Shown: in pieces, positions 6,786-12,134 of the stretch
How the letters are laid out: each line of letters opens with the position of its first letter
Numbering within the stretch: position 1 is the stretch's first letter
NCBI GenBank assembly: GCA_964513205.1
Contig: CAZELP010000034.1
Location: 1 to 14,058, forward strand
DNA: 14,058 nucleotides
Direction of reading: 5' to 3'
Source: JAGVJT01 sp964513205
GTDB lineage: Bacteria > Pseudomonadota > Gammaproteobacteria > Legionellales > Legionellaceae
Notes under the pieces: generated by a model
Databases searched by the model: none
Told to the model about the DNA's origin: nothing
What the model saw: the letters and a program-made list of their open reading frames with translations, nothing else
Position numbers and translations under genes: made by a program

Positions 6786-7453
6786 GAGCGGGCGTGTTTT
6801 TTTTACAAATGATTTTTCGTGAAGTTAAAATTCAGCGTCGTCAATCCAAAATGTTATGGAATACGGTGTTGCTCTTGATGATGATGATGGCTTTTTTCCC
6901 TCTGACATTTCCTGCAAATACCAGTTTGTTAAAGCAAATTTTTCCAGGAATGACTTGGATTACCTTGCTTTTTTTGTTTGTGATTGCCTCTGACACGTTG
7001 TTTCAGCAAGAAATAGAGAGTGGTGTCATAGAACAGTGGTTAATCGGAACTTATCCTGTTCATTTGATTTTGCGTGCGAAACTATCTGTTGTTTGGTTTT
7101 TTCAGATGATGCTGATTCTGATGGTCAGTCCTTTATTAATCATCATGTTTGATTTATCTTTTTACGAATTTTTTGCTTTATTATCTAGTATGATTTTGGG
7201 TACGCCGACATTGCTGATGCTGAATGCATTGGCTGCTTCTTTTTCTTGTGGCGTCAAACAAAAAGGTATTTTTGCAGCGTTGATTGTGTTGCCTTTGTCT
7301 TTGCCTGTGATGGTGTTTGGGAGTGGTGTTTTGTTGCACGCAATACAAGGGGCGACAATTTATGGTGAACTCGCGTTGTTATTGGCAATGAGTCTTCTGA
7401 GTGTTCTCTTTTTACCTTGGGTGATGGTTGAAGCTCTTCGTGCCAGCGTATGA
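6782..7453 (+). CDS. ccmB: Heme exporter membrane protein CcmB
   Basis: The product is a 223-residue integral membrane protein with about six hydrophobic segments, the usual size and topology of CcmB. The N-terminus MRAGVFFLQMIFREVKIQRR is the short cytoplasmic lead-in seen in the family. It is the membrane half of the CcmAB transporter module. The start is the ATG in the ATGA overlap with ccmA (6782-6785). The same frame is open further upstream to 6644, but that stretch only reads ccmA in a second frame. Sixty bases separate its stop from ccmC, the only real gap in the ccm run. Confidence 0.95.
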   Translation: MRAGVFFLQMIFREVKIQRRQSKMLWNTVLLLMMMMAFFPLTFPANTSLLKQIFPGMTWITLLFLFVIASDTLFQQEIESGVIEQWLIGTYPVHLILRAKLSVVWFFQMMLILMVSPLLIIMFDLSFYEFFALLSSMILGTPTLLMLNALAASFSCGVKQKGIFAALIVLPLSLPVMVFGSGVLLHAIQGATIYGELALLLAMSLLSVLFLPWVMVEALRASV

Positions 7454-7513
7454 ACTCGCCTTTCCTGTCTAATCATGGTATCATTCTTCATTTTTTAGTG
7501 CCTATTTGATTCT

Positions 7514-8257
7514 ATGTGGACTTATTTTTATCAGTTTGCTTCTCCAAAAATATTTTATGCGCGAGCCAATCAGTGTTTACCCTGGCTTTGGGTTGCTGCT
7601 GTTTTTTGTATCGCAATAGGATGTGTATGGGGACTGGTATTTGCTCCAGCTGATCTCCAGCAGAAGGATGCTTTTCGCATTCTCTATGTTCATGTTCCTG
7701 CTGCATTTCTCTCGATGGGACTGTATACAGGCATGACCATTTTGAGTCTTATTTTTTTAATTTGGCGTATCAAACTAGCTGGGTTTTTGATCAAGATAGT
7801 TGCAGAGATGGGTTGTCTTATGACTTTTCTGGCTTTGATTACCGGTAGCATTTGGGGAAAGCCCATGTGGGGTACTTGGTGGATATGGGATGCGCGACTG
7901 ACCTCTGAATTTATTTTATTGATGCTTTATGCCTCAATTTTGGCTGTTCATCATGCTTATCCTGAAGGAGAACAAGCTGATAAGTTGGTCGCATTGCTGG
8001 TTTTAGTCGGATTTATTGATTTACCCATTATTCATTATTCAGTGGTTTGGTGGAATACACTGCATCAAGGGCAAACCTTTTCCTTTTTTTCAAAGTCGCA
8101 TATGGACTCTACAATGGTGCCGCCTTTGCTTTGGATGTTGAGTGGATTTTCTTTTTACAGTGTGGCAATGATTCTCATGCGAGCCCAGGATGCACTATTG
8201 TGGCGAGAACGTCGGCAGCAATGGGTGAAACTCTGGATTCGAGAGGGGATATCGTAA
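7514..8257 (+). CDS. ccmC: Heme chaperone-loading protein CcmC
   Basis: The product is a 247-residue, six-helix membrane protein of the heme-handling family. The tryptophan-rich WWIWD (residues 122-126, in GTWWIWDARLTSEF) is the periplasmic heme-binding signature, and the two heme-ligand histidines fall at His60 (in YVHVPAA) and His184 (in NTLHQG), the positions reported for E. coli CcmC. CcmC presents heme to CcmE and helps form the covalent heme-CcmE bond, together with CcmD. The exact histidine numbering supports the ATG at 7514, although no good Shine-Dalgarno lies before it (the upstream bases are T-rich). The stop overlaps the ccmD start as TAATG. Confidence 0.97.
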   Translation: MWTYFYQFASPKIFYARANQCLPWLWVAAVFCIAIGCVWGLVFAPADLQQKDAFRILYVHVPAAFLSMGLYTGMTILSLIFLIWRIKLAGFLIKIVAEMGCLMTFLALITGSIWGKPMWGTWWIWDARLTSEFILLMLYASILAVHHAYPEGEQADKLVALLVLVGFIDLPIIHYSVVWWNTLHQGQTFSFFSKSHMDSTMVPPLLWMLSGFSFYSVAMILMRAQDALLWRERRQQWVKLWIREGIS

Positions 8258-8412
8258 TGCTTTCAGAAACATTTAGTGGTTATGGTGTTTATATTTTGGC
8301 CAGTTATGGTCTCGTTGGAGGGATGATGGCGATGGCTTTGTTTATTGCTCGAAAAAAACGTCGCAATACAGAAAGTCGACTCTCCAAATGGTTTCAAAGA
8401 GAGAAAAATTGA
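8257..8412 (+). CDS. ccmD: Heme exporter small protein CcmD
   Basis: The product has 51 residues, starting MLSETFSGYGVYILASYG, with one membrane helix (about residues 11-30) and a basic cytoplasmic tail (ARKKRRNTESRLSKWF). This is the typical form of CcmD, which stabilises the CcmC-heme-CcmE complex and is needed for release of holo-CcmE. The ATG shares one base with the ccmC stop (TAATG, 8255-8259), and the stop shares one base with the ccmE start (TGATG, 8410-8414). The same frame is open upstream to 8047, but that is only a second frame of ccmC. Confidence 0.93.
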   Translation: MLSETFSGYGVYILASYGLVGGMMAMALFIARKKRRNTESRLSKWFQREKN

Positions 8413-8843
8413 TGCATCCGATAAGACGTCAACGTTTGATAACCATAGTATCGATTCTGATTGTATTGGGGATTGTCGTCGCTTTAGTGCTTTATGCGCT
8501 TCGACAAAATATCAATGTGTTTTATTCTCCAACGGATATTCAATCTGGAAAAGCACCTCGTTATCGCACGATTCGATTAGGTGGAATGGTCTTGTCTGAC
8601 AGCGTCAAACGGGGAGATGCGCTGTATGTTCAGTTTAAAGTGACTGATTTTAAAGCGAACATTCCTGTTGAGTATCAGGGTGTTTTACCTGATTTATTCA
8701 AAGAAGAGAAAGGTGTCGTTGTTGAAGGAGAATGGACTTCTGATGGTGTGTTTAAAGCCTCAACGGTGCTTGCAAAGCATGACGAAAATTACATGCCTAA
8801 AGAAGTAAAACAAATGCTCAAGGGGGCGTCACGTGATAGCTGA
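8412..8843 (+). CDS. ccmE: Heme chaperone CcmE
   Basis: The product has 143 residues: a short cytoplasmic N-terminus, one membrane anchor (about residues 9-30) and a periplasmic OB-fold domain. The heme-attachment motif is HDENYMPKE, with the covalent heme histidine at His123 and the axial tyrosine at Tyr127; these correspond to His130 and Tyr134 in E. coli, which has a longer protein. CcmE receives heme from CcmC and delivers it to CcmF. The ATG at 8412 overlaps the ccmD stop as TGATG and has GAGAG shortly upstream; an in-frame ATG at 8388 would add eight residues inside ccmD and is less likely. The last 11 bases overlap ccmF. Confidence 0.96.
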   Translation: MHPIRRQRLITIVSILIVLGIVVALVLYALRQNINVFYSPTDIQSGKAPRYRTIRLGGMVLSDSVKRGDALYVQFKVTDFKANIPVEYQGVLPDLFKEEKGVVVEGEWTSDGVFKASTVLAKHDENYMPKEVKQMLKGASRDS

Positions 8844-10776
8844 GTTTGGTTTATTGGCGCTAATTTTGGCTTTGTTGTCATCGTGTTTTGCTGTGGCTGT
8901 GCCTTTGTTTGGATTTTGGAAAAAAAATTCCCATTTAGAGAAACTCGTCAATTATTATGTTGTTGCTCAAGGTTTCTTTGTTTTGTTCGCCTATGTATGT
9001 CTTGTTTTTTGTTTTTTAAAAAATGATTTTACTGTTGCGTATGTGTATCTTAATTCAAGCACATTGTTACCCTGGTTTTATCGGTTTTGCGCGGTTTGGG
9101 GTGGGCATGAAGGCTCGATGTTGCTTTGGGTGCTGATCTTAAACATATGGACTCTTGCCGTTGCGTATTGCAGCCACTCGCTGTCTCAACCATTTAGAAC
9201 AAGAGTTTTGATTGTCTTATCTGCTTTAAGTGGTGGTTTAGTCTTATTTTTACTGACCACGTCGAATCCTTTTTTACGTCAATTCCAGATCTTGAATACG
9301 GTTGGGCGTGATTTAAACCCTTTGTTACAAGATCCTGGATTTTTGTTTCATCCACCCATGTTGTATATGGGGTATGTCGGATGTTCAGTTGCGTTTGCGT
9401 TTGCGTTTAGCGCGTTGTGGCTTGGACGAGTTGAATCATTATGGGCGAAATGGACCAGACCGTGGGCCCTTGGTGCATGGTGTTGTTTAACGCTTGGAAT
9501 TACGCTGGGAAGCTGGTGGGCGTATCGTGAATTAGGTTGGGGAGGCTGGTGGTTCTGGGATCCGGTTGAAAATGCCTCGTTCATGCCTTGGCTTTCTGCA
9601 ACAGCATTGATTCATGCTTTGGCTGTCAATGAAAAACGGCAACAGTTAAATGCCTGGACTCTTTTATTGGCCATGGTGACTTTTTCATTAAGTTTAATCG
9701 GAACTTTTTTGGTACGTTCCGGAGTGCTGGTGTCAGTGCATGCGTTTGCTGTGGATCCTACGCGTGGTTTGTTTATTTTATTGTTTTTGATGGTGGTCAT
9801 TGGTGGTGCGTTGACCTTGTTTGCTTTTCGTGCACCAACGCTTGGACGTCGAGAGGCTTTTTCGGCATTTTCGCGAGAAGGGGTCTTGTTGCTGGGACAG
9901 ATTTTTTTGTTTGGCGCGATGTGTACCGTTCTTTTAGGGACGGTGTATCCACTTTTTATTGATAGTCTGGGTCTTGGTAAATTGTCGGTTGGTGCTCCGT
10001 ATTTCAATGCTGTTTTTGTGCCGTTGATGCTCCCGCTTTTGGCATTAATGGGCGTGGGGATTCACGTGCGTTGGCAATCGGATGCAGCAGTGCGTTTGAT
10101 TCGTCTTTTAAAGCGACCTGTTGGTCTGACTTTTCTTTTTTCATTGGGTTTGATGGCGTTGACTCGCTTTCATATGCAATTCAGTGTCTTTATCGGGCTT
10201 TTATTAGCCTCTTGGATTATAGTGAGTACATTAAAAATGAGTATAGAACGAAAAAAACAACGTGGTATTCGGGGGTTTGGACAAGCCTTTTTGGGTATGT
10301 TGCTGGCACACATTGGGGTTGCTGTGACCGTCATAGGCATTGCTGTATCTTCAGGGTTTGGTATTCAACGTGATGTGAAAATGTCGCCAGGTGAAGAAGT
10401 TCGATTGGCCGGATATTCAATTTTCTTTGTCAGTGAGTCGAGTTTAACTGGACCCAATTATCATGGAACGAAAGCGTGTTTTAAAATTGGTTCAGGACCC
10501 AATGCGCATGTAATTTTCCCAGAAAAGCGTCTTTATGATGTGGGGAAAATGGCAATGACTGACTCCGCGATTGATGTCAATGTTTTTCGAGACATTTACA
10601 TTGCATTGGGTGAGCCCATTGGCAAAGAAGCTTGGTCTGTTCGACTTTATTATAAGCCTTGTGTGCGATGGATTTGGGCTGGCGGATTTTTATTGGTGAT
10701 GGGTGGTCTGTTGGCTTTGACTGATAAACGTTATGGTCGTTATAAGTCTATGATGAAGGGGCGTTTGGCTGTATGA
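8833..10776 (+). CDS. ccmF: Cytochrome c heme lyase subunit CcmF
   Basis: The product is a 647-residue polytopic membrane protein, the same length as I recall for E. coli CcmF. The tryptophan-rich heme domain GGWWFWDPVENASFMPWL covers residues 237-254 (WWFWD at 239-243), and WGGHEG lies at 89-94. The four conserved histidines are at 173, 261, 303 and 493, nearly the E. coli positions (173, 261, 303, 491). CcmF takes heme from CcmE and, with CcmH and CcmI, ligates it to the CXXCH motif of apocytochrome c in the periplasm. The start is a GTG at 8833, six bases after GGGGG, inside the end of ccmE. The stop overlaps ccmG as ATGA. Confidence 0.97.
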   Translation: MIAEFGLLALILALLSSCFAVAVPLFGFWKKNSHLEKLVNYYVVAQGFFVLFAYVCLVFCFLKNDFTVAYVYLNSSTLLPWFYRFCAVWGGHEGSMLLWVLILNIWTLAVAYCSHSLSQPFRTRVLIVLSALSGGLVLFLLTTSNPFLRQFQILNTVGRDLNPLLQDPGFLFHPPMLYMGYVGCSVAFAFAFSALWLGRVESLWAKWTRPWALGAWCCLTLGITLGSWWAYRELGWGGWWFWDPVENASFMPWLSATALIHALAVNEKRQQLNAWTLLLAMVTFSLSLIGTFLVRSGVLVSVHAFAVDPTRGLFILLFLMVVIGGALTLFAFRAPTLGRREAFSAFSREGVLLLGQIFLFGAMCTVLLGTVYPLFIDSLGLGKLSVGAPYFNAVFVPLMLPLLALMGVGIHVRWQSDAAVRLIRLLKRPVGLTFLFSLGLMALTRFHMQFSVFIGLLLASWIIVSTLKMSIERKKQRGIRGFGQAFLGMLLAHIGVAVTVIGIAVSSGFGIQRDVKMSPGEEVRLAGYSIFFVSESSLTGPNYHGTKACFKIGSGPNAHVIFPEKRLYDVGKMAMTDSAIDVNVFRDIYIALGEPIGKEAWSVRLYYKPCVRWIWAGGFLLVMGGLLALTDKRYGRYKSMMKGRLAV

Positions 10777-11279
10777 GTAAAAGCTTGCGTTTTTTGCCTT
10801 TGCTTGTTTTATTTGGAATGAGCTTTTTCTTTTGGAAAGGCTTGAGCCTCAATGCAAGAGTATTGCCTTCAGTCAAAATAGGCCAAAAACTGCCAAATTT
10901 CACATTACCAAGGTTAGACAACGGTGCTTTGGATGCGTTTAACAGTTCCAAAGGGCAGGGGTTTCTCTTAAATGTATGGGCGAGTTGGTGTGAGGTTTGT
11001 TTGGAAGAGCAAGACTTTTTGATGAAACTTTCAAAGCAAGGTGTATTGATTTATGGTCTGAACTATAAAGACACCGTCAGTGCTGCCAATGCTGCGTTGA
11101 AAAGCTGGGGTAATCCTTACGTCTATAGTGTTTCAGACGCCGAAGGTCGTATTGCTTTGGATTTAGGCGTGTATGGAGCGCCAGAAACATTTTTGATTGA
11201 TGCAAATGGCGTGATTCGTTATCGTCACGTCGGTGCTCTGACAGAAGAAGCTTGGCAAAAAATGCGAGATTTTTTATGA
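10773..11279 (+). CDS. ccmG: Thiol:disulfide interchange protein CcmG (DsbE)
   Basis: The product has 168 residues: an N-terminal membrane anchor (about residues 5-24) and a periplasmic thioredoxin-like domain. The active site WASWCEVC places the redox cysteines at 73 and 76, and the cis-proline loop is YGAPETF. CcmG reduces the CXXCH cysteines of apocytochrome c, directly or through CcmH. The intervening residues Glu-Val differ from the Pro-Thr of E. coli CcmG; an acidic environment near the active site is a known feature of the family, but a Glu inside the CXXC is notable. The ATG overlaps the ccmF stop (ATGA), and the TGA overlaps the ccmH start in the same way. Confidence 0.95.
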   Translation: MSKSLRFLPLLVLFGMSFFFWKGLSLNARVLPSVKIGQKLPNFTLPRLDNGALDAFNSSKGQGFLLNVWASWCEVCLEEQDFLMKLSKQGVLIYGLNYKDTVSAANAALKSWGNPYVYSVSDAEGRIALDLGVYGAPETFLIDANGVIRYRHVGALTEEAWQKMRDFL

Positions 11280-11674
11280 ACACAATACGTTTGTTTTGCC
11301 TGATGATTTTTCTATTTTGGGGCACCATGGTACAAGCAAAAACGGCTACGGCACTTTATCCATTTGAGGATGATAAAAAGGCGGCTCAATTTCAACATTT
11401 ACTCAGTGATTTACGTTGCCTAGTTTGCCAAAACCAAGATTTGGTTGACTCTAATGCTGAATTTGCAAAAGATTTACGTCGAGAGATTTATCAAAAGGTG
11501 CAGGAAGGAGAGTCTGATCAAGCCATTATAGAGTATCTTACTGCTCGATTTGGTGAATATATTTTATTTAAGCCGCCGGTCGAAAGTCTCACGTGGATTC
11601 TTTGGGGGGCGCCTTTGTGCTTTATTTTAATTGGGTTAGGCCTTTATTGGAAGATGATTCGGCATGCAAAATGA
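11276..11674 (+). CDS. ccmH: Cytochrome c maturation thiol-reductase CcmH
   Basis: The product has 132 residues with a cleavable-type signal peptide (about residues 1-21, ending VQA), a small periplasmic three-helix domain and a C-terminal membrane helix (about 108-128). The active site is LRCLVCQNQ with Cys48 and Cys51, the LRCxxC hallmark. CcmH handles the thiols of apocytochrome c and associates with CcmF and CcmI. It is the stand-alone, short form; in E. coli CcmH is fused to a CcmI-like domain. The start chosen is the ATG in the ATGA overlap with ccmG; an in-frame ATG at 11252 would add eight residues before the signal peptide. Confidence 0.95.
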   Translation: MNTIRLFCLMIFLFWGTMVQAKTATALYPFEDDKKAAQFQHLLSDLRCLVCQNQDLVDSNAEFAKDLRREIYQKVQEGESDQAIIEYLTARFGEYILFKPPVESLTWILWGAPLCFILIGLGLYWKMIRHAK

Positions 11675-12056
11675 GACTTTAACCGTTGTGTTGTTGATTG
11701 CCCTGATTTTAGGAACAGGAGTGATTTGCTTGCCTTTATGTAAAGGAAATAGGCGGTGTTTCTGGCTTTTTTTGCCTGTTTTTTTGTGTTTAACCTTTGG
11801 ATATATCGTATGGGGCGGATATTTTCCTTTGCTGGATTACAATCAAACGCTGGCGAGAAAACATGAAGTTGATCAAATCTTATCCTCTCCTGAAAAAACA
11901 AGAGCCTTGATTCAGCGAATGATCACGCAATTGGATTCGAGTCCCAGTAGTGCGTCTGGCTGGGTCTTGGTTGGAAAACTCTACCTTGTGGTGGGTGAAC
12001 AAGACAAAGCTCGCTCGGCTTTTGAAAAAGCAAGGCAGTTGAGGGCGCAACCCTAG
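11664..12056 (+). CDS. ccmI: Minimal CcmI-like protein with two membrane helices and one TPR
   Basis: The product has only 130 residues. Two membrane helices (about residues 7-26 and 32-52) are joined by a short basic loop. They are followed by a periplasmic segment with one recognisable tetratricopeptide-like unit (SGWVLVGKLYLVVGEQDKARSAFEKARQL, about residues 98-126). Position directly after ccmH (11-base overlap) and the N-terminal architecture identify it as CcmI (CycH). CcmI proteins are usually around 400 residues, with a long cytoplasmic loop, several TPRs and a C-terminal apocytochrome-binding domain. Here the loop, most TPRs and the C-terminal domain are missing. The reading frame ends in a normal TAG, and no continuation of the family is seen in the next bases, so it looks like a naturally compact form rather than a fresh frameshift. 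Confidence 0.82.
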   Translation: MQNETLTVVLLIALILGTGVICLPLCKGNRRCFWLFLPVFLCLTFGYIVWGGYFPLLDYNQTLARKHEVDQILSSPEKTRALIQRMITQLDSSPSSASGWVLVGKLYLVVGEQDKARSAFEKARQLRAQP

Positions 12057-12079
12057 ATTAGCGTTTTATTCCAAAAACT

Positions 12080-12123
12080 CTTCATTTTTTGTCTATACTC
12101 AAAAGTAGAGATAAAAAATGAAG
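12080..12123. repeat. 44-nt AT-rich palindrome before the effector gene
   Basis: Bases 12080-12099 and 12104-12123 form a 20-bp stem with one G-T wobble and one A-G mismatch, closed by the loop CAAA. A wobble and a C-G pair extend the stem to 12078-12125. The outermost right-arm bases include most of the Shine-Dalgarno AGGGA (12122-12126) of the gene at 12135. There is no T-run after it on either strand, so it is not a typical intrinsic terminator, although it is the only strong structure between ccmI and the next gene. It could be a translation-blocking hairpin in read-through mRNA or a dyad bound by a regulator. Confidence 0.75.
12094..12099 (+). promoter_or_regulatory. Possible -10 element of the effector gene
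   Basis: TATACT matches five of six -10 consensus bases and would start transcription near 12106, leaving about 29 bases before the ATG at 12135 and including AGGGA. The -35 region is poor (CCAAAA at the ideal spacing), so activator dependence or a different promoter is possible. It lies inside the left arm of the palindrome. Confidence 0.3.
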
Positions 12124-12134
12124 GGACTCTCATC

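Noticed and set aside
9612..10007. 131-codon minus-strand open frame inside ccmF
   Set aside because: It is antisense to conserved membrane helices of ccmF, rich in Lys/Pro/Asn as expected for the complement of hydrophobic codons.
12057..12134. Intrinsic terminator of the ccm operon
   Set aside because: The palindrome has T-runs within its stem but none following it on the plus strand; termination here is possible but not shown by sequence.
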